Positions 22,001 through 30,442 of a stretch of 64,000 nt of DNA are shown here, piece after piece. The position numbers and the translations under genes are program-made. The DNA comes from Leishmania mexicana MHOM/GT/2001/U1103 (Eukaryota > Euglenozoa > Kinetoplastea > Trypanosomatida > Trypanosomatidae), in contig NC_018337.1 of the NCBI RefSeq assembly GCF_000234665.1, positions 582,222 through 646,221 on the forward strand, in the 5' to 3' direction. The notes under the pieces were generated by a model. The model was not told where the DNA came from. It saw only the letters and a list, made by a program, of their open reading frames with translations, and did not search any database. Within the stretch, counting starts at the first letter, position 1. Every line of letters starts with the position of its first letter.

Positions 22001-25000
22001 GAGACTGTAGAGCTTGTTGGTCACCCGCAGCGGCGCCCGCTCCGACAGAACCAAATCCTCGCTGAGCCACAAGTCTTGCTCCACCACGCGCTCCTTTGCC
22101 GACTGGTAGCCTGGCACGGCTACCTGCAGGTACGGGGTGTAGAGGAGGTCTACCCACGCAATCATCGGCACGGCCTCGACCGTCACGGTGACCTGTCCGG
22201 CCTGCAGCGCGCCTCTGTAAGCCTTGGTCTGTTCCTCCTGTGCGACACGTAGCGAGCAAGACTTTCGGGCTGCTTGTGTGGCAGCCTGGCACGAAACCGC
22301 CGTGAGAGCAAGGGTGGGAATCACGTTTTCGGTGCCGAGGAGACAGCTGGCCAGCGTCACAACCAGCCGCAGCGATACCCCTCGCTCGTTCAGGTCATCA
22401 CCGGCGTCCGCTATGCCGGACCAGTTGTGTTGACCGGCGTAGTAGGCTGCATCGAACTCGTTTAGCTCAAAGTACACTGCCGTTGGAGGGACGGAGCCAT
22501 TACCGCCGTTGTCGGCGTGCACGCGCAGACGCAGCGAAGAAAGGTGAAAGAGGAAACACGTTGCCTTGGCTGGTGCGTTCATTTGCTTGATGCGATACTC
22601 TGGCAGTTTCTGCGGCGTGGCCGTCGCGGACGGATCGGGTGCGGTGGGTGCAGCTGCTATGGACTGCGACGCCGAGGAGAAGTACTTCATAATGGCTGCC
22701 AGGAAAGATGTTTGCTGAAGCGCCACACGGAGTAGTGCTGTGTAGTGGAGCTGCGTCAGCGTCAGCTGCAGCGCATCCATGTCTAGGCGCCACTCCTCGA
22801 TGCCGCCTGTGGCGGCAGCAGCGGAGGACTCAAAGGACTCTCCACTCTGCATCAGCCGACGCTGAACACGGATGCCAAACCGCTCCAGGAGCACTGTGCG
22901 GTTCTGCATCCCCTGGATGGCACAGATGGAGATGCTCTGAAGATGCAGTACCGTTTGAGCACCGTCAAGACACTTCATCTCCTGGATCGCTGAGTTCCAG
23001 GCCACCGTTGCTGGCTCCGTGACGACCGCCAGCATCTCCTGTTCGTCCATAGCTTGCCGAATCGCCGCCTCAAGGGATACGGAGGGGCAGCCTGGCGGGG
23101 CGGACACCGCCACTTCCGTTTCACCTACAAACAAAGCAATACTCCCACTCCGCAGCTGCAGTGCATAGCTACGATGTAACTCCGACGTCGTCGTCGTGGT
23201 GACAGAATGAGGTGAAGCAGACGCTGTGCTACCGCGGAGTAGCACTGGTGCACACGACTTCAACTGCGTACACACGCCATCCAGCATCGATGCCGCATGC
23301 ATCATCGAAGGTGGGAAAAGCCACAGCGGCTGTAGATCGAGGATGACCTTGCACTGCATGGGAGCATCCTCCAGCGCCACGTAGAAGACATCACTTTCCG
23401 GTGATGTCGCCTTTGATGGCAGTGCGCTGTCTTGTTTTGCCGCCGGCAGCTCGCCGAACAGCTCATCGAGCAGGCTGACGTCTTTCGACTTTGGTGGCTC
23501 CATCGACAAGCCTGACGCTACGCGTGCGTGCGGTGATGCAGGGCAACGAGGTCGAGGGGACGCCGCCACCGGCGCCTGCCACTCAGTCGGTTGTTCCAGC
23601 GCGAGCGGGATGACCGTCGCGACAGAGCCGCCACTCCTGGTGTCTTCGAGCACGCAGCGAACAAGTCGGGCAACCCGCACCATCGCAGACGACGCATTCA
23701 GATCCTTGCACAGCTCGACTTGCACCCTCGATACCGCACAGCTCAGCACAAGAACCGGCGTGCTAGGCGTGGGTGCTGCGGAGCTGGGGGAGCATGCGGG
23801 CGTGGCAGAGCATGGAATACGGCACTCGAGATGTTGAAGGCGAATGTGCCCCACTTGGTTTGCCCGCCCGTCAATGGCGCTACCACCACTGGACTCGTGA
23901 GAGGGTGTCGGTGTCCTGGCTCTTGACGCTGATAGCGGTGCCTGTCCCATATAGCGGAGGAGGCTCTCCCGCAGGTGCCGATCGTCAACGACAATTGTTT
24001 GGAGAACTACGGCTGCCTCGCCATTGACAGTGGCTGTTACCTCACCAAACGAGTCCACAGAGAGGAAGAGAACTTTCTCTGGAGGGGCCGCGGTGTCAGT
24101 GGCGCTTGTCGAGTCCAGCTTGTGGTTTACCAGCCAACGCCAACTAAACTGCACCATGAGGGACGCCGCTGGCGTGGCGGCGGCGCTGTGCAACGGTGCC
24201 ACCTTCAGAATACATAGTCCATCACTTTCTGACAAGTCCGATGTCGCGATACTCGGCGCACCGCAGCCGAGCCACACCTGCTGCGCCGCGAAAGAGAAAC
24301 TCAGCTCTCCGCTCGCAGAGCGCACTGCAGAAGCGGCAGCGCCGTTAAGCCGCAGCAGGCATTGCATGGACTGACTATCACTGTGTCTGGAATTGGAACT
24401 TGACGTGCTGATACAGAGCGTCGCCTCTCCCTTCACGCTCAGTGCCCACATGCTCTCCTCCGCGACAGCCTTGAGCAGCGAGGCAGGTGACGACGCATCC
24501 ACCGCATCTGACTCCATCTCCTTGCCGAACGCGGTGGGCTGGAAAAAGTTGGCATGGACGACGTCCATCACGTGCGCGAGATCGGCGCTCGAGCAACGCA
24601 TCTCGCACGACTCCGTCAGTGACGGTAGCACCACCACAAAGGACTTGCGCTGCGGCACACCGGTTGCCCACAAACATCGCGCATCGAACACAGGATGGGC
24701 GATGCTGACGTGCCAACTGGGAAAGCGCCACTGAAATGGTGCTCCCGAGCTCGGCTGAGCATGAGAGATGACCATGTCGGAGAAGTGGAGGTCCAATACG
24801 ATGTCTACCGCCGTTGCCACCGGTGACTGGTCGGAGGTGGAAGGCAAGGCGGAAACTTGCACGCGGTCGGTAAAGAGAAGGTGCGCCGCCGCGAGGAGGA
24901 GTTGGGGCGGCGGCGATGGTAGCAGCGCAGAAGTGGTCGCTTGTGCAAACCAGTCCACCTGCTTCGGCGTCTGTAGCACCACCGATTTCAGGGACACAGA

Positions 25001-28000
25001 CTTACGCACATGCGTCCACGACACAGCCGCCGTGGCCTTTTCAGGAGCCCGCCACGTGAGCGGCGGGCAGAGCAGGGTCCCGGCGCAGAACCAGCACGGT
25101 TCCCGCACCACTACCGCCGAGGCACGCTCCACAAGACCCTCTCGAACGGATCCAAGGAGATGCATGAGCAATGGGTACGCAAAGAGCAGCCGCAGACGAC
25201 GCAGTTCCACCTTGAGTTCTTGTTGATCACGGATGCCCATGACACCGGCACCCTCGACGCCCTCGCCACCGCCGTCCCTTGCGCACAGCCAATCGGAGGA
25301 GGAGAACATTGGCGGCAGTCTGTGCCACTTCCAGTCTACCGACAGTTTCGCACTGTCAACGCGTGACTCACTAGGCGTTGAGGCACCGTCCGGTTGCATG
25401 AGTGTGACCCAGTTCGCTTTGCCCGGCACAGCCCCGGTAGCTGAGGGGCAGCACCACTGCAGTTGTGGGCTCTCGGCGGTCATCCGCACGTGATTGCATG
25501 CTTCTGTCATGCGCCACTCCAGGACTGCGCCCAGTGCCCGAAATCGAAGCACAGGAATGTCCCTAGACACAATAGACTCTTCAGCAGCGCCTTCGAGGTC
25601 CACGTTTACCTGGAGCGCAGGAACGGTCACGTCGACATGATGACACAACGCATTGCCACCGTACTCGCTGGCTCCACACCACCCCGCCTCGACCTCCGTA
25701 GCGATTCTCGAGCTCACGTCCGCGTCATCGCTTACTTCTTCCTTCGGCATGTCCTCGTCATTATCATGCGACAGCCACCACGGATAACCTGCAATGACTT
25801 CGGCGCCAAACAGCCGGTTCGTGAGCAGCCCCATCGTGTCCCAGAACGCCTCACCGCACTCCAACAGAGTTGGGCCGGCCCGCAGACACATCCGCGCGGA
25901 TGGTCCGACACGCATGGTGCACTGCCTCGAGGACGGCAGCGGCGACGGGCGCCTGTTGTTCACAAAACGCATGAAAAACGCGCTGGAGTCTCCTGCAGCC
26001 CGACTGCTGCCGCTGATGTCGATCGAAGACGAGCTCAATGGCACACTCACATCGAAAAGTTTCAGATCATTGTCGTGCGCTGCATTGCCACCGAAGCAGG
26101 CGCACAACGCCACGCTATCTGCAACACTGAGTTCGTAGCTCTCTTTATCACGGTGGCAGTCTTGGCGAAGGAAAAACGGCGTGAAAGATAAGACTGCGTC
26201 GCGGCGAGGGGGTAGACAGGCATCGGCAGCGTCGCTGTTCGTCGCCAAGGCATTCCAGCACACAGCAGGCTCGCTTCCTTCACACGTCATGCGCAGCGAG
26301 GGAAAAGATACCGCCACGCTATAGAGGGGCTGCTTGCGCAGCTCTGGTGCTGACACAGCGGTGTTGAAGCGCGCCTGCACGGAGGGCCGAAGCAGCAACG
26401 GCGGTGTAGCTGCAGCCACACAGCAGCGGCGCAGCGCCGCCGCGAAGGCGCGTGCCTCGGCGTCGCTGGCGCACTGGAAGGCGACGTAGCGACAGGGAAC
26501 CGCCTGCGCGCCTGCAAGGACGCGACTCAGAGCCTTTCGGACATGCTGCTGTGAAGGGGCGTCATTGTTGCCCTCTACCGCGTTCCCTTTCTCCATCCAC
26601 GCGTTGACGGCCCGCTTCAGCCAGAACGCGTTGTCGAGGAGCGCTGGCGGCACCTTCAGTTTGTCAAGCAAGAGCCGCTTTGCATCGCTGTAGCCGCTTG
26701 CCAGCGCCTCCTCGTGATTCCTACCGCCCTGTGAGACGTAAAGGTGCACACAAGGGCCTGCGGTGATACTCGTAGCGGCTGTGACCCCAGAACTTCTCGC
26801 GTCGTCGAGGAGCACGTGTGTGCAGCCGTCCTGCAGCGTGTAATACTGCGCCGGGAACGTTGAGCGTTGCGCGTGGTAGACGACACACACGCCAAGCCGC
26901 ACGCTGACTCGCTGAGGAAGAGAGAGAGCGGCCACCACCTTGGAGTGCTGCCGTGCTGCAGAGAACGGATGCAGCTGCTTGTAGTACGACTCCAGTTCGT
27001 TTGCTGCGCGCGGCGGAGCGTCACCATCGACGTCGCCGGCAGCGCCTTGCTGCCCGTGTGCAGGGTGCCAGAACCTCTTCCCTGTCGTGTGCGGAAGGAC
27101 ACGCACGCGAAACGTGTAAACGGCTTCGCCCTCTGGACTTTGCGCTGCGCCTATTTGTCCAGCACCGCGCTCCTGAATGTTAGACTCGACCGATGCTGCC
27201 AAGTCTGTCAGCATGGTGCAGGCGGTCGTGAGGACCGACAGGCTGGTGCGCGACCATGTCAGGCTGACGGCATCGCTGGAGGATATTCGAAGGTGCCACT
27301 GAGGCAGATTGGGGTAGCATCCCCCCAAAAGACTCCGCTCGACCACCGCTGCGATGGCCGTGTCAGGCAGCAGCACGCCCCTCTCAATGGAGAGAGGCTC
27401 GCCAGCCGAAGGGTCGTTTCGTGGGAAGAACACGGAGAGACGCGCGGCGGCCATTCGAACGTGAGTGCAGTCGATCCAATCCGTGTCAAGTGAGCCTAGG
27501 GGTGATGAAGCGGTGGTCGCCGTCGTCATCGGGGAGGTGCTTGCGTTAGAATTACCCTCGCTTGCCTCCCTGCGCAAGCGCCCCTGCAGCTGTAGGCGGT
27601 GCGCCGCATCATTGCGCAGGCACAATTGCGTCAAGGCGAGCTCGCAGCCCTGCACCTGCGGTACCTCGGAGAGGGAGATGTGCACGGCATCCACTGCTAC
27701 CGACCAGTCAATGGAACGCTGTTGCTCCACTCTGCACCGCAGAACAGTGAGCCGCGCGTCCTCATCCGTCGCACAGCGCTGCTCGGCGTACGTCATGCTC
27801 GGCGACACAGGCATTGTCAGCGCTGTGAAGTCGCCATCACCGTTGGGATCTATGGGGGGTGATGTAGAGACTTTGGCGTCGCCCACACTGCCACTAGTGG
27901 CCGAGTGCGACAGCGCCGTTTCGGGCCACATCACCGTAAATAAAAAGTCGCTCAAGTGACGCAGCGGCACAACATCAATGACCACATGCACGAGTGCCAG

Positions 28001-30442
28001 CCCAACGCGCACGCGATGGAGCGCCGATGTCCGAGACGTCAGCTGCTGAGCAGATCGCACTGTCCACTCCACCTGCACGGCGGCGTGACGGCGACACTCG
28101 TCCGGCATGATAGACCAGCAGGAATCGAGAGGAGAGAAGGCGCGCAACCGTGATTGGTGCACCGATGCCTCTCGCTCGGCCATATTCGCAGGCGATTTGT
28201 GCGGGCCTCCAGTGCCGCTAGTGCTTCGAAGAGGACACGACGAATCGCTCTGTGAGCCATCCTGATGTCCGCCTGTGCGGCGTATGGCGAGAATCACCTC
28301 CTCTGTCGAGGCATGCGTGGACTGCCGGGTCTCCGGCGGCGCGAGAGAGGCGGCTGTGATGTAGAAGCGCTCCATGGCTCCCCAGTAGTATGCAGCCTGC
28401 AGAGTCGACCCACCGGCAGCGCTGACTCCTCCCCACTCAACACCTGCCTGGAGGGTGTGCAGTGCCACTTGGGCAAGGGTGTCGGGTGGCGTGGTGGAGG
28501 TTGCGACTTTACCCCTAATGAGCGATGGCGTGCTCGGTGCACTCAACGCTCTGCTCTGCAGTTCCACCCTGAGCTCCTTGGCGTGGAGGAAGACGACAAA
28601 GCTGGGAACGCTGCGATGACGGATCGGCTTCTTTGAGAGGTCCACGGCTGCTGGATCGGGAGTCGACACAGGCAGCGATGTGTCGGACCGGGAAAGAGCC
28701 TTTGCCTCCTCAGGGGACATGCCGAGCTCTTGTGCAATAACTGCTCGCTGCGCGTCTGTCCATTGCTCAGCAGTCATGAGTTGTACAAGTTCCCGCAGCT
28801 CGGCACGGGCCTCCTCACTCAGGCCGTCATCAGCGGCACCACTGGCGCTAACGCTTGTCGAAGCTGTCGGCTGCGACTCCGAGCGCCAGAATGAGAACCA
28901 CCTGCTTTTCGCAACTGGAGCGACCAGCTGAGCGGGCGGCGCGCTGGGGCGCACAGGGCTTTGGGTGTCTGTCTCACCCGCGCCGGCCCCTGCCCTCTTC
29001 TCACGAAGCAGCTTTTCATACTCGACGCGCTCGACGCCGACTCGACTCATGGCGAGCCGCTTCCCGAGCTTCAGCACGTCGATCGACAGCTCGTCCTCTA
29101 GCGCGACCATTTCTACGTGCTCGTCCACCGTCAGGGGCTCCAGCCATCCCGTTGCCCTGAGTGAAATACGTTGCTGCCGCAGGTACAGTCGCATGTATCG
29201 ATCACGCTTCCGCTTCATCGAGGTGTAGGCGACCCAGGAAAAAGGCGTTAGCTTGTGAGCGGACGCCAGTGCCGCTGTCCTGTTGTTCTGAACCTGCTGT
29301 CGTACGGCGTCCAGAGTGTACCGCCACCACGCATGCGGGTTGGCTCTCGGACGCTCCCCGATAGGGCGTAACCGACGGAGCGCCTGCCGTTGTCGCACTT
29401 GCACCAAGTACTGCACGAGGCCATAGCACGTTGTGCACCTCTCGCTTGTGATGGTGCACGAGCACGCGTCATCCACGCGCACGGCGACCATGTACTGTGG
29501 GGTGGAAACGTCGATGTAGACGGGCTGGTAGGCAAGCTCCACCGCCACATCGAACGGCCTCAGTAAAGAGACTTCTCTGTCACTGCTCGTGCTTGTCCAC
29601 AGCGAGGCTGCGAGGCCGCGAAGGGAGATGAGCTGACGCGCCATACGCTCCCCTGGGGCGACGAAGGCCGGCTCAAAGCGCTCGTTGCACCCGCACGTTT
29701 TGATCTCTTGGATTTGAAAGGAGAGCGACGCCTGCTGGGTGGATAGCTGCCCGGAAACGTCCACGGGCGCGCTTGGCGAGGGTGGAGAACGCGTCGAGTG
29801 CTGCGGATGCCCCTGTGGTGGCTCCCGCGTTGACGCTTCGCCGACGACCCCGCCTGAGGGCGCCTCATCACCAGCGGGGGCTGCACCGGCGACGCAGGAT
29901 GTGTAGTGCACCCACACCTTTTCGACGTCAATGCGAATATTGTTCAGAATGCTGGCCTTCAGGCGCGCGGTAAAGTTGCTGTCACTGCAATCAGCCGCGG
30001 CTGCTGTCAGCGGTGGCACCAAGGTGGGAGCCGGTGCAGAGCTGCTTGCCTGCGACAGGCCTTCTCGGAAAGCCATCAGAAGCACTTCATCCGTCGCGGC
30101 CAGCTCTCGAAACTTGCGTGCACGGGCCTCTCGGCCATCTTGATCGATGCTATAGCTGGCGGTTTCTTTGTCCGCGAGAATAAGCTGAGCCTTTCGAATC
30201 TGCACCACCACCGATTCGGATCGCAGGTGCGTCCACGGAATGACAATGGTCAGCTCCTCGATGGTGCCCACAAGCACACACACGGGCACGTCCAGGAAGC
30301 GCAGTGCGTCTTGCCGTACTTTCAAGTTCCGCATATGCACGAGGCCATTCCACACCGACACCTTGACGTGTTCGCGATCGATGTTTTCAAAGTATTCCCC
30401 CAGGTAGGAGGTGAGCAGATCGGCGACGAGCTTGTTAAACAT
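16055..30442 (-). CDS. VPS13: VPS13-family bridge-like lipid-transfer protein
   Basis: About 4795 residues. VPS13 proteins form long hydrophobic grooves that move phospholipids between organelles at contact sites. The frame is open to 30610, but the start at 30442 is chosen because the chorein_N domain begins exactly there (MFNKLVADLLTSYLGEY, then V-x-NGLVHMRNLKV and LxGTIEELTIVIPW), the hallmark of the family; the 56 residues before it look like UTR. The middle is beta-rich, with a Q6 run near residue 3366. Around residues 3700-4090 are VAB/SHR-BD-like repeats: PHWIFNETDVPLQL (about 3735), PRWVLVNKSPYALRF, and LENRTSFTVCFRQ followed by KAWTWD (about 4075). A conserved-looking C-terminal region (about 4485-4520, IWHLAFLYRESYVKQMKGQY) follows. 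Oddities are a beta-helix-like segment at about residues 2801-2846 and a length well above the 3000-4400 usual for family members. Which paralogue it is cannot be settled. Confidence 0.93.
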   Translation of the reverse strand: MFNKLVADLLTSYLGEYFENIDREHVKVSVWNGLVHMRNLKVRQDALRFLDVPVCVLVGTIEELTIVIPWTHLRSESVVVQIRKAQLILADKETASYSIDQDGREARARKFRELAATDEVLLMAFREGLSQASSSAPAPTLVPPLTAAAADCSDSNFTARLKASILNNIRIDVEKVWVHYTSCVAGAAPAGDEAPSGGVVGEASTREPPQGHPQHSTRSPPSPSAPVDVSGQLSTQQASLSFQIQEIKTCGCNERFEPAFVAPGERMARQLISLRGLAASLWTSTSSDREVSLLRPFDVAVELAYQPVYIDVSTPQYMVAVRVDDACSCTITSERCTTCYGLVQYLVQVRQRQALRRLRPIGERPRANPHAWWRYTLDAVRQQVQNNRTAALASAHKLTPFSWVAYTSMKRKRDRYMRLYLRQQRISLRATGWLEPLTVDEHVEMVALEDELSIDVLKLGKRLAMSRVGVERVEYEKLLREKRAGAGAGETDTQSPVRPSAPPAQLVAPVAKSRWFSFWRSESQPTASTSVSASGAADDGLSEEARAELRELVQLMTAEQWTDAQRAVIAQELGMSPEEAKALSRSDTSLPVSTPDPAAVDLSKKPIRHRSVPSFVVFLHAKELRVELQSRALSAPSTPSLIRGKVATSTTPPDTLAQVALHTLQAGVEWGGVSAAGGSTLQAAYYWGAMERFYITAASLAPPETRQSTHASTEEVILAIRRTGGHQDGSQSDSSCPLRSTSGTGGPHKSPANMAEREASVHQSRLRAFSPLDSCWSIMPDECRRHAAVQVEWTVRSAQQLTSRTSALHRVRVGLALVHVVIDVVPLRHLSDFLFTVMWPETALSHSATSGSVGDAKVSTSPPIDPNGDGDFTALTMPVSPSMTYAEQRCATDEDARLTVLRCRVEQQRSIDWSVAVDAVHISLSEVPQVQGCELALTQLCLRNDAAHRLQLQGRLRREASEGNSNASTSPMTTATTASSPLGSLDTDWIDCTHVRMAAARLSVFFPRNDPSAGEPLSIERGVLLPDTAIAAVVERSLLGGCYPNLPQWHLRISSSDAVSLTWSRTSLSVLTTACTMLTDLAASVESNIQERGAGQIGAAQSPEGEAVYTFRVRVLPHTTGKRFWHPAHGQQGAAGDVDGDAPPRAANELESYYKQLHPFSAARQHSKVVAALSLPQRVSVRLGVCVVYHAQRSTFPAQYYTLQDGCTHVLLDDARSSGVTAATSITAGPCVHLYVSQGGRNHEEALASGYSDAKRLLLDKLKVPPALLDNAFWLKRAVNAWMEKGNAVEGNNDAPSQQHVRKALSRVLAGAQAVPCRYVAFQCASDAEARAFAAALRRCCVAAATPPLLLRPSVQARFNTAVSAPELRKQPLYSVAVSFPSLRMTCEGSEPAVCWNALATNSDAADACLPPRRDAVLSFTPFFLRQDCHRDKESYELSVADSVALCACFGGNAAHDNDLKLFDVSVPLSSSSIDISGSSRAAGDSSAFFMRFVNNRRPSPLPSSRQCTMRVGPSARMCLRAGPTLLECGEAFWDTMGLLTNRLFGAEVIAGYPWWLSHDNDEDMPKEEVSDDADVSSRIATEVEAGWCGASEYGGNALCHHVDVTVPALQVNVDLEGAAEESIVSRDIPVLRFRALGAVLEWRMTEACNHVRMTAESPQLQWCCPSATGAVPGKANWVTLMQPDGASTPSESRVDSAKLSVDWKWHRLPPMFSSSDWLCARDGGGEGVEGAGVMGIRDQQELKVELRRLRLLFAYPLLMHLLGSVREGLVERASAVVVREPCWFCAGTLLCPPLTWRAPEKATAAVSWTHVRKSVSLKSVVLQTPKQVDWFAQATTSALLPSPPPQLLLAAAHLLFTDRVQVSALPSTSDQSPVATAVDIVLDLHFSDMVISHAQPSSGAPFQWRFPSWHVSIAHPVFDARCLWATGVPQRKSFVVVLPSLTESCEMRCSSADLAHVMDVVHANFFQPTAFGKEMESDAVDASSPASLLKAVAEESMWALSVKGEATLCISTSSSNSRHSDSQSMQCLLRLNGAAASAVRSASGELSFSFAAQQVWLGCGAPSIATSDLSESDGLCILKVAPLHSAAATPAASLMVQFSWRWLVNHKLDSTSATDTAAPPEKVLFLSVDSFGEVTATVNGEAAVVLQTIVVDDRHLRESLLRYMGQAPLSASRARTPTPSHESSGGSAIDGRANQVGHIRLQHLECRIPCSATPACSPSSAAPTPSTPVLVLSCAVSRVQVELCKDLNASSAMVRVARLVRCVLEDTRSGGSVATVIPLALEQPTEWQAPVAASPRPRCPASPHARVASGLSMEPPKSKDVSLLDELFGELPAAKQDSALPSKATSPESDVFYVALEDAPMQCKVILDLQPLWLFPPSMMHAASMLDGVCTQLKSCAPVLLRGSTASASPHSVTTTTTSELHRSYALQLRSGSIALFVGETEVAVSAPPGCPSVSLEAAIRQAMDEQEMLAVVTEPATVAWNSAIQEMKCLDGAQTVLHLQSISICAIQGMQNRTVLLERFGIRVQRRLMQSGESFESSAAAATGGIEEWRLDMDALQLTLTQLHYTALLRVALQQTSFLAAIMKYFSSASQSIAAAPTAPDPSATATPQKLPEYRIKQMNAPAKATCFLFHLSSLRLRVHADNGGNGSVPPTAVYFELNEFDAAYYAGQHNWSGIADAGDDLNERGVSLRLVVTLASCLLGTENVIPTLALTAVSCQAATQAARKSCSLRVAQEEQTKAYRGALQAGQVTVTVEAVPMIAWVDLLYTPYLQVAVPGYQSAKERVVEQDLWLSEDLVLSERAPLRVTNKLYSLVYLYGNGHTIHMNASRHGQLIFLEEGVTLRIMNATVCMTALSIEAYVAAGNGSYVVIDPETCSAVLPPSALEKDAAGVARAAVPQMDHQRRTAAEESTKAVGEPASPRWQRFIGEVQVELRIPEPRSVAGAASMLYASTDHAATTWAQRTLVLYTHMNLCLVNSRSAATDEDELTGAFDLAHAGVRSEYCTQHGGTAVDTADLVSDWAMKVLMTEEKRRRTGQPAGLPVRLDTIHVSASTGVEVRVRYSDAVFAARAVRHAQAAASRWQDAVRRDVWSGLSSLHHDWDAVGADSEASVGSLVRARHSRSGGEVRNAFAGFASADTTVVTVLLKIPYVSVFIIDDSQDKDAPLFCLYANEIYTPQCALESLHTRAELCFVLQLEYYELPRSQWAPVLEPVEVKVSFSSRKNASFMDLYDRKGYARLSTRMSSVKLCFSSEMLRNVRQLLMLRDMFESAGVDALATRGTSDGGVASASVFHAFKIVQTIGLDIVVQLPEYVENPQGVLQRASDRHDDDAASTHARVLQVGQEWEFNLPRYRGKELPLEHQKIIVQQQQQQERPSSTRTSKACGAVISLASAGVQRVTMGTSGPLQRYILADVSVPLERQGQKQVLLHTLVTFTNRLSMPLLQVVPNSSGTYDAVGVVPSASSQCVPVQVLRRRVTLALGNFAEVSASSPALTQMQLSADSIVSLGVSYDSLPCLAGTVLLCVCSSLQGSRSNASRGSGAGGVARIAVGKSFVVLSGQPGKTYFLLRIQAAARQPADALRHPSLAPLRSVVVTAEAVVTLRNAVGVPLTVTLLTRRIQPGSRMSLLDTSPDTAVYTSVCSVVIGVDGSYGVTEIDPLDDVCLGVSLQQPNGVTLAQWSTAPAGAIPAAQHPPACVCTPLDKTRRDTKLVLVDPVTNATLVLAIKYGQREVTLYCPHWIFNETDVPLQLADTTKPHQDDTERCITPVAGLSGRTVRTATVSPWESNVRGGGTQPAAVRAEPFLYHSLRAESCHNDKSHAGSNGLFLRLLEPAEARTIGGVAQAVWSDWSSQPLLVHEAAEVQVIVCASRHKHGAVWILSCRVEMGHQASVPAYSDTRVVSIRPRWVLVNKSPYALRFSQHISRGGYHPPAPTAQTAPFTKTVVSTLVAPAMADGRVEPLFSFAMCDDKAHNIEECLWSPPFAIHTVEEKYVNLVYRARSSLAEYWPQTSTRTGQQTAQGVVEHLPPLRPEDILEVGGELFVRREEAKVFSVRTYEHKGCMMCVQVEEAVQPPLVLENRTSFTVCFRQRGARRVSTVFPRRRKAWTWDASPAAGRLPAEVELWVLTDGVDGSANSAQKATPAAEASCVLNFDPQQIGSRSSKGDAFQCELDVEDSATGASSLLFVRVRGVHGISYAVSITMEPTIDVYRTLPFPQLSLALHLASMYVLCRATDKREGQLQDMLLLAIQPVDFSFAQGARVSNGASPPAATGSYEDANEGDVQQIRLRFRSFQVDDERPSAKQRVVAQLVADRESGFQIERKLLRITPILYCSVVAAWLTPVELHIEDGFIRAMMGYVEEVESGWETLRPSTSSKRISSSSAAHGCQALLLPWQVHLERELTAAKQHFAEADEDSGQTSRHRRRPRAPLWSRVVAIERLLVDPLLVSLSLYRSPGAADDPLWKLAGAASLLIGSTQDSRLQWDAVQRRNVCDTIWHLAFLYRESYVKQMKGQYMSLVNIMGLNMVRSFVSDLLNPYGDEHTNRHGGGNGGRGAVRRQKQRVPCRRAANLLLDHGTGGTRSFSGGAVTSLRRASVASASAGRISDDTREMEEASSAATAWLLRVPERVVQVSPQRTATVAEVARSYAWHDFMAVAQTPEIRAFGGCALAHALAEMRWTPRYSLQRREGSGRRQSASECVRVTLDTRPRGAAGCALPQVDCSRCAELEALREARVRSRERTPLPHPIRDGFLTWEEFAHHINWYEFVDMCSDEEVRTYASLVRQGASEASCNVCILTAL
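21905..22040 (-). other. Beta-helix-like segment inside the VPS13 CDS
   Basis: Residues about 2801-2846 include YLYGNGHTIHM and then LIFLEEGVTLRIMNATV. The pattern of a hydrophobic strand, G-N-G-H-T-I, a short turn, then another strand with G-V-T-L-R-I-x-N resembles coils of right-handed beta-helix (pectin-lyase-like) domains rather than the surrounding VPS13 beta-groove. It is flanked on the C-terminal side by about 30 residues of similar character (SIEAYVAAGNGSYVVIDP). Assignment is by eye. Confidence 0.45.
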
